64,000 nucleotides of DNA from Panacagrimonas sp. (GTDB lineage Bacteria; Pseudomonadota; Gammaproteobacteria; Nevskiales; Nevskiaceae), in assembly GCF_020697055.1 (NCBI RefSeq), contig NZ_JAJFBP010000024.1:62001-126000 (forward strand). Direction: 5' to 3'. Shown piece by piece: positions 36,701 to 45,498 of this stretch. How positions within the stretch are numbered: the first letter of the stretch is position 1; the number at the start of each line of letters is the position of its first letter. The position numbers and the translations under genes were made by a program. The notes under the pieces were generated by a model. That model did not search any database, was not told the origin of the DNA, and worked only from the letters and a program-made list of their open reading frames with translations.

Positions 36701-38928
36701 GGCTTGCGGCACAGCAGGATGATTTCCGCCACGTCCGCCTGATCGATCAACCCGGGAACCATCTCGAGCGGCGACTGGAAATGCAGTCCGAGCGGCATGA
36801 ACACGCGGTTGTACCACCACATCGCGCGTCGGCGCCGGTGGACCAGGAACCACATCCCGACATCGAGCAGCCACGACGACTTCGGCTGCATGCCGTACAC
36901 CGCGCTCTGCTCGACGTCGAGCCCGTGACGCCGCAGCTGCACCCGCAGCGCATCGGGTTCGTAGCGGCGGCGATGACCGACGAACTCGTCGAACGCGGTC
37001 CATTGCGCGGCGTGCAGCGGAACCGACAGCAACACCGCGGCGCCGGGTGCGGCGACGCGTGCGAGTTCGGCGAGCGCGCCGTCGTCGTCCTCGACGTGTT
37101 CGACGATGTCCAGCGCGCAGACGAGGTCGAAGTGCGCATCGGGGAAGGGCAGCGTTTCGATGCTGCCGATCTGCGCGTCGGCGCCGTTGTTCCGCAGGCA
37201 GGTCACCGCCGGCGCGCTGATCTCGACGAACTGCGTGCCGAGGACCGGAAGGCGCGGCCGCAGGCCGGGCGCGACCTCGAGCCGTCGTCCCGCACCTTGC
37301 GCCAGCAGCCGCACCAGCGGCCAGGTGTTGAAACGCTCGGGCGCGACCAGGCGAGCGTCGCGCCAGAGCGGGTCGTAGAAGCGACGGTTGATTTCCGCCA
37401 GCGAGATCGCCGGAAGCGCCGCTGCGTTCCCGGGTGATCGCGCACTTGCGTCCACGTGATCGGGTGCGGCACTCCATCGGGCCAGCAGGGCGGCGGCGAC
37501 GGCGCCGAGCAACGCGCCGGCCGCCGCATCGACGGCCACGTGCTGTCGAGTCGCCAGCGTGGAATACACGATGGCGCTCGCCCACAGCGCATTGAGCAGC
37601 CGCGGCCATCGCGGCGCGCCGAAGCGACGCAGCAGCCGGTCGAGCGCCATCGCGGAGAACACCGCGAACGCCGCATGCAGCGAAGGCAGCGCGTTGCCGG
37701 GCGCGTCGGCGTCGATCACCGGGCCGAATGGCGGATACGCCATCCAGTCGATCGCCGAGACCGGACTGGCGGTGGGCCACACCAGGAAGACGGCCATTCC
37801 CGCCAGGCTCAGCAGGATCATCGCGACGTGATGGTCCCGCAGCTCGCGTCGATCGGTGAGCAGTCCCGGCGGCAGCGCCACGTAGAGCCACAGCGAGACG
37901 TAGATCCACAGCGCGGCCGGTTGGAACGTGATCCACCGGTCCAGTGCGGTGACCGGCATCCATGTGACCGGTCGAAGAGGATGGTGCAGCAGCAGGAAAT
38001 AGCCGAGAAAGAAACCGGCGGCGATCAGGCACGCGGCCAGCGCCTTGCGCAGCGGGTGGGCGATCAGTCCTGCCCAGACCCGGGCCCGCCACGACGTTGC
38101 CGCCGACGGCGCCTGGCGGGCGATCAGCTCGGAGACGGTCACGCTGCGCAATCCCTTGCGTCGCAGTCCGTCGAGGATCAGCGGCAGCGCGTGCGCGCAG
38201 TCCGGGCGATGCGAGCCGGGGCGGTCGTGGCCGTCGTGCATCAGCACGATGTCGCCGGCCTTGACCCGCTGCAGCACGCGCCGTGCGATCCACGCCGCAT
38301 CGTGGCCGCGCGTGTCGTGGCTGTGCAGCGACCAGGCCACGACCGTCAGTCCCAGGCGACGCGCGACCGCGGCCATCACCGGGCTCTGCAGGCCCATCGG
38401 CGGGCGATACAGCGGTGGGCCGTCCCCGGGCACCACCGCGCGGACCGCCTCGGCGCCGCGACCGATCTCGATGAGCTGCCGCCGACCGCGGTAGAGGTTC
38501 TGCACGCGCGAATGGTTCCAGGAGTGGTTGCCCAGCTCGTGCCCGTCTCGAACGATGCGCTGTGCCAGCAGCGGCTGTGCGCTCAGCGAGCGGCCGATCG
38601 TGAAGAAGGTGGCGCGGGCGCCGTGCGCGGCGAGCGCATCGAGCACCGCCGGCGTCACTTCGGGATCAGGGCCGTCGTCGAAGCTCAGCGCCACGCACGC
38701 GCCATCACGCGGCCCGTGCGTGACCGTCGGATACAGCCAGCCGGATGCGGGTCGGGCGATGCCGTCGGCCAGCAGCGCGAGCGCCAGGCCCAGCGGCAGC
38801 AGGACCGTCCAGGCCGAGAGTCCCATGACCGCGCTCGCCGCGATCGCGAGCGCCGTGCAAACGAGATACAGGCGCAGCACGCGGGAGTCCGCGAGCCGGT
38901 GCAGCGTCGTCCAGGCACGCCCTTTCAC
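36688..38928 (-). CDS. Three-domain fusion: NodB deacetylase, PAP2 phosphatase, SAM methyltransferase
   Basis: One uninterrupted 746-residue reading frame. Membrane helices (about 15-45) are followed by a NodB polysaccharide deacetylase domain (about 60-260: LSFDDGPDPEVTP and HSWNHSR metal ligands). Next comes a membrane PAP2-like phosphatase of the inositol-phosphotransferase type (about 290-510: GNALPSLHAAF, ATRQHVAVD). A class I methyltransferase (about 560-746, ALDIVEHVEDDDGALAEL) ends the chain. The domains are usually separate proteins. GTG start overlaps the DUF3261 stop by four bases. The role in the polyene pathway, perhaps trimming and methylating the lipid or sugar head group, is inferred from its place in the operon. 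Confidence 0.8.
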   Translation of the reverse strand: MKGRAWTTLHRLADSRVLRLYLVCTALAIAASAVMGLSAWTVLLPLGLALALLADGIARPASGWLYPTVTHGPRDGACVALSFDDGPDPEVTPAVLDALAAHGARATFFTIGRSLSAQPLLAQRIVRDGHELGNHSWNHSRVQNLYRGRRQLIEIGRGAEAVRAVVPGDGPPLYRPPMGLQSPVMAAVARRLGLTVVAWSLHSHDTRGHDAAWIARRVLQRVKAGDIVLMHDGHDRPGSHRPDCAHALPLILDGLRRKGLRSVTVSELIARQAPSAATSWRARVWAGLIAHPLRKALAACLIAAGFFLGYFLLLHHPLRPVTWMPVTALDRWITFQPAALWIYVSLWLYVALPPGLLTDRRELRDHHVAMILLSLAGMAVFLVWPTASPVSAIDWMAYPPFGPVIDADAPGNALPSLHAAFAVFSAMALDRLLRRFGAPRWPRLLNALWASAIVYSTLATRQHVAVDAAAGALLGAVAAALLARWSAAPDHVDASARSPGNAAALPAISLAEINRRFYDPLWRDARLVAPERFNTWPLVRLLAQGAGRRLEVAPGLRPRLPVLGTQFVEISAPAVTCLRNNGADAQIGSIETLPFPDAHFDLVCALDIVEHVEDDDGALAELARVAAPGAAVLLSVPLHAAQWTAFDEFVGHRRRYEPDALRVQLRRHGLDVEQSAVYGMQPKSSWLLDVGMWFLVHRRRRAMWWYNRVFMPLGLHFQSPLEMVPGLIDQADVAEIILLCRKPCAA

Positions 38929-39476
38929 GGCAGGCTCCGGGATTCGATCAGCAGGCTGTAATCCTGTTCGACGTCGATGAGCCACTGCCGGCCCTGCCAG
39001 GGATCGGGATCGCGGTAATGCACTTCGGTGATCAGCCGGCCCGCGTGCCGCAGCCTGCGCGTCGAGGCGGCAGGTTCGCCGACGTCCCACGCGGTGCCCG
39101 CCATCGCCGCCTGCAACGCGGGTAGCGGCCACAGCGCGAGCTGCAGGTCCGCCAGCACGCGCTGCGGGTCCACGCCCTCGGGCGCATCGGGACTGCGCTC
39201 GAGCGACAGCGTCGCGCCGTCGTGTCGCAGCGTGAACCAGCGCTGCCCTTGCGCGCCCAACGCGATCACCGTCAACCGTGCCGGCTCGACCGTCACGACG
39301 CACTGGAACCGCACGTCGTGTTCGCCGATCACGCCGGAGATCAGGTGCAGCGCGTGGTGGGAAGCGCCCAGCGCCGCCGGCGAAAGCAGCGGCCGGGAAG
39401 GCGCGCGTTCGTGAAGCGGGAAGACGCTGCACGCCGACAGCAACAGGGTCGCGACGCTGACGGCGTGAACGGTCAT
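38925..39476 (-). CDS. DUF3261 lipoprotein (set B)
   Basis: A 183-residue lipoprotein: signal MTVHAVSVATLLLSAC with lipobox LLSAC, then VRFQCVVTVEPARLTVIALG, LALWPLPALQ and VHYRDPDPWQGRQWLIDVEQDYSLLIES. It is clearly paralogous to the set A copy (VHYxDPWxGxxW, YSLxIxxR). It overlaps both neighbours by four bases. It probably acts at the outer membrane in placing the polyene lipid. Confidence 0.85.
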   Translation of the reverse strand: MTVHAVSVATLLLSACSVFPLHERAPSRPLLSPAALGASHHALHLISGVIGEHDVRFQCVVTVEPARLTVIALGAQGQRWFTLRHDGATLSLERSPDAPEGVDPQRVLADLQLALWPLPALQAAMAGTAWDVGEPAASTRRLRHAGRLITEVHYRDPDPWQGRQWLIDVEQDYSLLIESRSLP

Positions 39477-41839
39477 GCGGACGGTGCTCGGGTCAGGGGC
39501 GGTGGCGGCTGAAGCAGAAGGGCCAGCACCCATGTCAGCGCCACGCCGAGCAGCAGGGTCAGGCCGATGGCGCGGATGAAGGGCGAGCTGCTGAACGACA
39601 GCAGGCCGTACGACAGCGCGGTGCCGACGGTGGACAGGCTGATCGCCAGCACGGTGGGCGCACGCGAGGCGGCGCCTTCGCGAAGGAACACCGCGTAGTC
39701 GACGCCCAGCCCCAGCACCACGAACAGCCCCAGCACGTGGAACAGGTTCAATGCACCCAGCGCTCCGAGTGCCGCCAGCGTGATCAGCGCGGCGCCGATT
39801 GGCGCGGCGAGCAGGCGCAGCGCGACGCCAGGCCGGTAACGCAGCAGCATCACGCCGCCGATCAGGACGTAGGCCGCGCCCAGCAGCAGCAGCGCGAGGC
39901 GCCGGTACCGGGTGAGCAGATCCGAGATCGCACCGACGCGATCGACGAAGGTCGCGCCCGGAACCCGGGCGGCCAGCGCCTGCAACGCCGCCGGATCGCG
40001 GATGCCGCTCAGGCTCACGATCGAGGCGCTGGCCGGACCCACTTCTCCCAGCCACAGGTCGCGGTACGGAGCCGAGGCCGCGTCCGCCAGCCAGAGTCCG
40101 GGCAGCAGCGGCATCCCGCCGCGCTCGAACTCCGCCTGGCGCGTGGCGATCAGCGCCGGTGGGAATCCGAGCGCCGACATCAGCCGCGGCCCCGCGCCAC
40201 CCGCGGTGTGGATCGTGGCGGCGAGCAGCGCGTGATCTTCCCGCTGTCGCAACTCCGAAGGCAGCGTGCGGCTGACCGCGCGATACCCCTCGAGCGAACC
40301 GTTTGCGACCAGCGGGTCGAGCAGCGCGCGCAGGCGCTCCTCGCGCTGCAGCACGTCTTCGGCGGTGCGCGCCTGGACCACGAAGAAGCGGCTGTCGGGT
40401 GCACTGCCCAGCAGGTCGCGGATGCGGTCGTCGTCCTGCACCAGGCGCGGCGCTGCGGTGTGCAGCAGACCGACGTCGTCGGCAAAGTCCAGGCGCACGA
40501 GTCCCAGGACCACGACGAGGCCGATCACGCCGGCCGCGATCCGCGCACCGCGGCCGTGCAGGCGCTGGAGTCCGCGATCGAGCCGCGCGGCCCAGCGCAG
40601 CGGCGGCGCGGTGCTGCGGCGCGCCGCCGGTGCGAGCACCGGGTACCAGCACAGCACGCTGCCGCAGGCGACGATCAGCCCCGATGCGGCGAACACCGCC
40701 ATCTGGCGAAGCCCCGGCAGCGGCGTCAGACCCAGGCTCAGGTATCCGAGTACGGCGCAGCCCATGCCGATCGCGATGCCGGGTCCGACGTGGTGCAGCG
40801 CCTGCTGCGGCGTCCATCCCGCCGGATCGCGGAACTGGTCGGCGAGGAAATGCGTGGAGTAGTCGACGGCCACGCCGATCAGGCTGCTGCCGAACACCAG
40901 CGCCAGCAGCGTGATGTGGCCGAACAGCAGCTGGCACGTGCTCACCGCCGCAAGCGCGCCGGTGCCGAGCACCGCGGCGCTCAGCAGCAGCGGTCGCACG
41001 GAGCGGAACGTCAGTCCGATCATCAGCGCGACGCCGAGCATCGACAGCACGCCCACGCGCACGATCTCGCCGCGGGCGCGATGCGCGGCCTCCGTGGCGT
41101 GCAGCAACACCCCGGACGACAACACCCGGGCGCCGGCGCTGCGCGCCTGCCGCGCCGCCCGGTCGATCGCGGGAACGACCCGGTCCTCGGTGTCCAGCGC
41201 GAACGGCGCCCGCACGACTTCGGCGGTGATCAGGACGTGGTGCATGCCGTCGCGCTCGACCATCAGCACGCCATGGACCGGGCGCAGGTGACCGAGCCCG
41301 TCCGCCTGTTGCGCGAGGAACGCGCCGAGAAAATTGAACGGGTCCTGCGTCAGCGGCAATGCGCGCGGCTGCGCAGGCAGCCCGTAGGCCTGCGCCAGCG
41401 CGCGGTCCGCGACGGTGTCGGTCGCATGCTGCTGCAGCAGCCGCCGATCGGCGTCCGCGAGCAGTGCGTGCCGATGCTCGACGAAGAGGCCGGCTTGCGA
41501 TGTCGCGGCGGGCAGCTCCAGCGACACGTTCCCGAGCGCGCCCGAGGTGCGCAGCGTTTCGGCGAACGCGGTGGCCGCGTCGACCGCGCCCACCGTGTCC
41601 GCCGCGCCGACCAGGAACAGCAGGCGACGGGACAGCGCGTCCGCATAACGTTGCTCGGCTGCCGCGGTCGGGCGCGCGTCCTGCACCGGCAGCATTGCCA
41701 GCAGGTCGGTCTGGATCTGCAGCGTCGGTGCGATGCGCAGCGCGTACAGCGCGATCAGCAGCGCCATCGCGGCGGTCCACATCCAGAACCGCAGCCACAC
41801 CGGCGATGCGCTAGGGAGCAAGGCGCTTGCGCTCGCCAT
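39473..41839 (-). CDS. MMPL/RND-family exporter (set B)
   Basis: A 788-residue MMPL transporter built like the set A copy: an N-terminal helix, two periplasmic loops and two SSD-type bundles, with SSLIGVAVDYSTHFLADQF and LFVVLGLGVDYAVFLREG as matching landmarks. It is too diverged for a recent duplication by eye. It should export the set B product. It overlaps the LolA-like gene by 29 bases, the longest overlap in the operon. Confidence 0.88.
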   Translation of the reverse strand: MASASALLPSASPVWLRFWMWTAAMALLIALYALRIAPTLQIQTDLLAMLPVQDARPTAAAEQRYADALSRRLLFLVGAADTVGAVDAATAFAETLRTSGALGNVSLELPAATSQAGLFVEHRHALLADADRRLLQQHATDTVADRALAQAYGLPAQPRALPLTQDPFNFLGAFLAQQADGLGHLRPVHGVLMVERDGMHHVLITAEVVRAPFALDTEDRVVPAIDRAARQARSAGARVLSSGVLLHATEAAHRARGEIVRVGVLSMLGVALMIGLTFRSVRPLLLSAAVLGTGALAAVSTCQLLFGHITLLALVFGSSLIGVAVDYSTHFLADQFRDPAGWTPQQALHHVGPGIAIGMGCAVLGYLSLGLTPLPGLRQMAVFAASGLIVACGSVLCWYPVLAPAARRSTAPPLRWAARLDRGLQRLHGRGARIAAGVIGLVVVLGLVRLDFADDVGLLHTAAPRLVQDDDRIRDLLGSAPDSRFFVVQARTAEDVLQREERLRALLDPLVANGSLEGYRAVSRTLPSELRQREDHALLAATIHTAGGAGPRLMSALGFPPALIATRQAEFERGGMPLLPGLWLADAASAPYRDLWLGEVGPASASIVSLSGIRDPAALQALAARVPGATFVDRVGAISDLLTRYRRLALLLLGAAYVLIGGVMLLRYRPGVALRLLAAPIGAALITLAALGALGALNLFHVLGLFVVLGLGVDYAVFLREGAASRAPTVLAISLSTVGTALSYGLLSFSSSPFIRAIGLTLLLGVALTWVLALLLQPPPPLTRAPSA

Positions 41840-42407
41840 CGGTCAGCTGGTCCACGCGCTGCGCGACCGCCTCCAGCGCGATGTCGGTCCGGTCGCCGCC
41901 GGCCTCGTACAACACGATGCGCTCGACCGACGAGCGTCCCACGAGCAGCGCCTTTTCGACCCGGGTGGCCAGGCCGGCATCGCGCGGTCGCAGGCCGAGC
42001 TGCCATGCGGGCCCCGCGACGTCGCCGAAGAAATCGAAGCGCTCGGCCAACGCGTCGATGTCGATCGCGAAGAGCGCCAGGAACACCGCGGTCGCGGAGG
42101 GCGACGAGGTCGGCGAAACAGTGAGGAGGACTTCGGATTCCAGCGGCTGCAGCGTGCGCCAATGCAGTCCCTGTCCGCGCAACAGAATGAATTCCCCGGT
42201 CGACACCAGCGGGCGCGGCAATTCGACCAGGAATTTGCGCTGCGTGAAGCGGCCGCGCAGCACCTGGGCCCGATCCATCTCCGGCATCAGTTGCGCCATC
42301 TGCGTGCGCACGACCGCCGCCGTCAGCGGCTGTGCGAACGGATCGACGGCGAACGCGGCGGCGCAACCCGCATACAGGACCAGCCCGCATGCCCAGCTGG
42401 CTCTCAT
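41811..42407 (-). CDS. LolA-like carrier (set B)
   Basis: A 198-residue periplasmic protein with signal peptide MRASWACGLVLYAGCAAAFA. The LolA pattern follows: VLRGRFTQRKFLVELPRPLVSTGEFILLRGQGLHW (RFTQ, S-x-G-x-F, glW). It is closer to classic LolA than the set A copy. It should pass the set B lipid across the periplasm. The LGLRPRDAG block is shared with set A (LGLRPRDPG). Confidence 0.83.
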   Translation of the reverse strand: MRASWACGLVLYAGCAAAFAVDPFAQPLTAAVVRTQMAQLMPEMDRAQVLRGRFTQRKFLVELPRPLVSTGEFILLRGQGLHWRTLQPLESEVLLTVSPTSSPSATAVFLALFAIDIDALAERFDFFGDVAGPAWQLGLRPRDAGLATRVEKALLVGRSSVERIVLYEAGGDRTDIALEAVAQRVDQLTDGERKRLAP

Positions 42408-43150
42408 CGCATGCCTCGCATCAGGCGCGGCGCCCGCAGGCACATGCCGGCCAGCAGGCGAAGGTGCATCCACGTCATCCGCAGGTTGTCGCGCAGCATG
42501 CGGAAATGGGACACGCCGCCGGGCGGGTAGGTGACGCGCGTCGGCACGCTGATCACGCGCGCGCCGTTCCAGAACATGCGCACCATGATCCCGGTGTCGA
42601 AGTCCATCCGCGCGCCGACGTTCCCCTCGTTCCAGATCGCCAGGGCCGGTGCGATCGGATAGACGCGGAATCCGCACATCGAATCGCGGATCTCGAAGGA
42701 CAAGGTCTCGGCCCAGACGCACGCGTGGGTCAGGTAGCGCCCGTACAGGCGTGCACGCGGGACCGACGCGTCGTAGATCGGAACGCCGGTGACCAGCGCG
42801 GCCGGGTGTTCGCGCGACAGCTGCAGCAACCGCGGCAGATCGGCGCTGTCGTGCTGGCCGTCGGCGTCGATCTGGATCGCATGGGTGAACCCCTCGCGGC
42901 GGGCCTGCTCGCACGCCGCCATCACCGCCGCGCCTTTGCCGCGATTGCGGTCGTGCCGCACGACCTCCACCCATGCCGCTTCGTCACGGGCGAGCGCCTG
43001 CAGCACCGCGCCGCTGCCCGCGCCGCTGCCGTCGTCGACGATGCGGCAGGGCACGCCGAACGGCTTGAGCCGGGCCACGGTGGTCGCGATCGTCAGCGGG
43101 TGGCGGTAATACGGGATCACGATGCACGGGCGGTACATCGCGGGAATCAC
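42404..43150 (-). CDS. Family 2 glycosyltransferase (set B)
   Basis: A 248-residue GT2: CIVIPYYRHPLTI, RIVDDGSGAG, RNRGKGAAVMAACEQA, QIDADGQHDSADLPRL and DSMCGFRVYPIAP. It is colinear with the set A glycosyltransferase. GTG at 43150 overlaps the preceding stop (GTGA); ATG at 43138 (MYRPCIV) is the alternative. It probably works on the lipid or sugar anchor of the polyene. Confidence 0.88.
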   Translation of the reverse strand: MIPAMYRPCIVIPYYRHPLTIATTVARLKPFGVPCRIVDDGSGAGSGAVLQALARDEAAWVEVVRHDRNRGKGAAVMAACEQARREGFTHAIQIDADGQHDSADLPRLLQLSREHPAALVTGVPIYDASVPRARLYGRYLTHACVWAETLSFEIRDSMCGFRVYPIAPALAIWNEGNVGARMDFDTGIMVRMFWNGARVISVPTRVTYPPGGVSHFRMLRDNLRMTWMHLRLLAGMCLRAPRLMRGMR

Positions 43151-43986
43151 GGGCGGGCCCGCGCCAACGTCGGCGCGATGGCGCGTGCCGGTCGCACGAC
43201 CGACGGGTCGACGGCGCACGCGGCGATGCGTGTGGCGAAGTGCGTGCCCAGGTGATCGGTCAGCCGACGCGCCGACTGTATCGGCGATTCGCCGGCCACC
43301 AGCACGGCCTCGAGGGCGATCGGCTCGTCGACCATCACGCGCCAGTGCGGGCGGCTCGCCGGCACGCGGTACCAGACGTCGGACTTGGTCAGCGACGAAG
43401 GCTGGCAGACGATCGTGACGGGCAGCAGGTCGCAGCGGGCGGCCAGCGCGATGCGCGCCGCGCCGCGCGTCAGGCTCAGCGGCTGTCCCGGCCGGCTGCG
43501 CGTGCCCTCGGGGAAGACCAGCAGCGAGTGCCCGGCGTGCAGCGTCGCGGCGCAGTCGCGCACCAGGTGCGCCGGTGCGCCGTTGGGGATGTAGTCGGCG
43601 CCGTGGACGATCGCGCGCAGCCCCGGGTGCGTCGACAGCGATGCCTTGACGATGCAGTCGAGCAGCGGGACCTGCGCACCGACGAACAGCATGTCGATCA
43701 GGCTCGGATGGTTGGCGACGATCAGCTGACCCGGCCGTGACAGCCGCTCGGCACCGTGGATCTCGAAGCTGATCACGCCCAGCGCGCGCCCCAGCCAGAG
43801 GAAGAAGGCGTAGGAGCGCGACAGGAACCCGCGGATCCGCCGTCGACGAACCGTCCCGTCACGCGAGACCAGTGCGATCGCCGGAACGATCAGGGCGCTC
43901 GCGAGCAGGCAGCCCAGTCCGAATGTGAAAAGGCACAGTCCGCTGGCCGCCACCCGCCACGCGTAGGCGTCGGCCCGGTGGTTCAC
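43147..43986 (-). CDS. PlsC-like lysophospholipid acyltransferase (set B)
   Basis: A 279-residue 1-acylglycerol-phosphate acyltransferase type protein: two N-terminal helices, motif I NHPSLID (H-x4-D), IPNGAPAH and FPEGTRSRPGQ. Unlike the LpxL-like enzymes of both sets, it belongs to the PlsC branch; aryl polyene clusters often carry one of each. It likely acylates the glycerol anchor. GTG start overlaps the chorismatase stop. There is no counterpart in set A. Confidence 0.88.
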   Translation of the reverse strand: MNHRADAYAWRVAASGLCLFTFGLGCLLASALIVPAIALVSRDGTVRRRRIRGFLSRSYAFFLWLGRALGVISFEIHGAERLSRPGQLIVANHPSLIDMLFVGAQVPLLDCIVKASLSTHPGLRAIVHGADYIPNGAPAHLVRDCAATLHAGHSLLVFPEGTRSRPGQPLSLTRGAARIALAARCDLLPVTIVCQPSSLTKSDVWYRVPASRPHWRVMVDEPIALEAVLVAGESPIQSARRLTDHLGTHFATRIAACAVDPSVVRPARAIAPTLARARP

Positions 43987-45020
43987 GCGGCGACCTGCAG
44001 CGCCGGGACACGCGGCGCCGCGACGAACACGCCTTCGATCTCGAGCAGCAGATCGCGCCGGCAGATGTCTCCGACGACGCACAGCAACGGCACGTCCGCA
44101 CCGAAGTGCGATTGCAGACGCGCGATCAGGGCCGGCGCCTCGTGCTCGCTGCGAAAGTAGACCTTCAGGCCGATCGGCCGATAGGACGTCGCCAGCGGCG
44201 TGCGGCCGGCGGCGTGGCGCAGCAGCGCGGCGACATTGCGCAGCGTCTCTTCGAGCTGCGCGCGCGCCTCGCCGGGGTGCTGCGTGCGATGGCCCACGAC
44301 GCTCGCGGTGCCCGACACGAACAGGTGGACGGACACGGCGCTGCGCACCTGTGTGGCCCGCGCGAAACTCGGGGACGCCGGGCCGTACTCCCGGGGGTAC
44401 CTGAAGGCGCTGACCTGCCGCGGATTCTCGACCGGCTCGCCCGGAACGCGCGCGGCCAGGAAGCACAGCGACAGTCCGCCGTCGCGCGTGCCGATCGCCG
44501 TCGCCGCCGGCAGCGCGTTCTCGAAGCCCGGTCGTTCCTTGAGCGCGTTGCGCCGTCCCAGGCTGAACTGCTGGTAGCGCTCGGCGCCATCGCGCTCCAC
44601 GTTGATGTCGGACACGAAGTTCCACAGGCGCAGCGGATGCGGGTACCCGAGGCGGCGCAGCAGACGCTCCATCCGCACATAGGCATCGGTCGTGGACTGC
44701 CGCCAGTTGCTGATCTGATCGGCTTCCAGGCGCAGGTGACCGAACACCACTTCGCCGTCCTGGGCCCAGCCGATGCCGTCGGAGACGCCGTACGTGACGG
44801 GCAGACGGCTGCGCCACACCTCGGCCAGTGCGACGCCGCCGATCTGCGGCAGCGCGATGCCGATCTCGCGCGGGTCCGCGGCGCTCGCGATCGGCGTACC
44901 GAACCGCACGCACGCCAGCACGTCCGGCGCAAGCGCCGAAGCGGGCGCGGCTTCGTATCGCAGTTCGTACGAACCGCGATGGAGCGGGGGCGGCGTGGAC
45001 TTCGGGTGGCGCGGACTCAT
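43983..45020 (-). CDS. xanB2: Chorismatase, hydroxybenzoate synthase (XanB2-like)
   Basis: A 345-residue protein of the chorismatase family with YGVSDGIGWAQDGEVVFGHL, LWNFVSDINVERDGAERYQQFSLGRRNAL and a C-terminal half related to RidA-type trimers. XanB2 of Xanthomonas splits chorismate to 3- and 4-hydroxybenzoate, precursors of xanthomonadin and ubiquinone. It would supply the aryl head of the pigment. It is the only starter-making gene in the window and is the first gene of the set B leftward operon. Product regiochemistry cannot be read by eye. Confidence 0.85.
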   Translation of the reverse strand: MSPRHPKSTPPPLHRGSYELRYEAAPASALAPDVLACVRFGTPIASAADPREIGIALPQIGGVALAEVWRSRLPVTYGVSDGIGWAQDGEVVFGHLRLEADQISNWRQSTTDAYVRMERLLRRLGYPHPLRLWNFVSDINVERDGAERYQQFSLGRRNALKERPGFENALPAATAIGTRDGGLSLCFLAARVPGEPVENPRQVSAFRYPREYGPASPSFARATQVRSAVSVHLFVSGTASVVGHRTQHPGEARAQLEETLRNVAALLRHAAGRTPLATSYRPIGLKVYFRSEHEAPALIARLQSHFGADVPLLCVVGDICRRDLLLEIEGVFVAAPRVPALQVAA

Positions 45021-45216
45021 GTGCTGGCTCTGCGATTCGCTGCGCGCCAGCGGTGTCGCGATGCGCGACAGGCGATCGTCGGCGGCGATGCCCGTGCGAG
45101 TGCGGCGCACGGGGTCCTCATCAGAAGGCGGCGGGCCTGATCGCGTCTGTACGGTGTCGAACCGACGCGGTTTGGCCGCTCTCGCATAAAAGGCCTCATC
45201 CGTTGGGGCCGCCCGC
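45021..45216. promoter_or_regulatory. Divergent control region of polyene set B
   Basis: 196 bases between the chorismatase and the second ACP, with no gene. CATAAAA around 45184 is A/T-rich against the background, but no -35 fits. No match to the four-promoter motif of the 5.5-10 kb locus was found. Confidence 0.3.
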
Positions 45217-45498
45217 ATGTCCGTCGTAGCCGATGCAGAACGTGAAATGGCGCACCTGCTGGTGACGGCGCTGCACCTGGAGGCCGTCGACGCCGAGCAG
45301 CTCGATCCGGACACGCCGCTGTTCGGCACCGCGCCCGGAAGCCTGGCGCTGGATTCGATCGACGCGCTCGAGATCGCGTTGGCGGTCCAGCGGAAGTACG
45401 GGATCGAACTGCGCGCACAGGACCAGGTGACGGGACAGATCTTCGCCTCGCTGCGCGCGCTCAGTGCGCACGTCCAGCGCTGTCGCGTGCATTCGTGA
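45217..45498 (+). CDS. Acyl carrier protein (set B)
   Basis: A 93-residue ACP with Ser47 in LDSIDALEIALAVQRKYGIEL, colinear with the set A ACP (PDTPLFGTAPGS versus PDAPLFGTGPGS). The two may act as the separate starter and chain ACPs known from aryl polyene systems, where they are usually adjacent. It overlaps the acyltransferase by four bases. Confidence 0.92.
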   Translation: MSVVADAEREMAHLLVTALHLEAVDAEQLDPDTPLFGTAPGSLALDSIDALEIALAVQRKYGIELRAQDQVTGQIFASLRALSAHVQRCRVHS

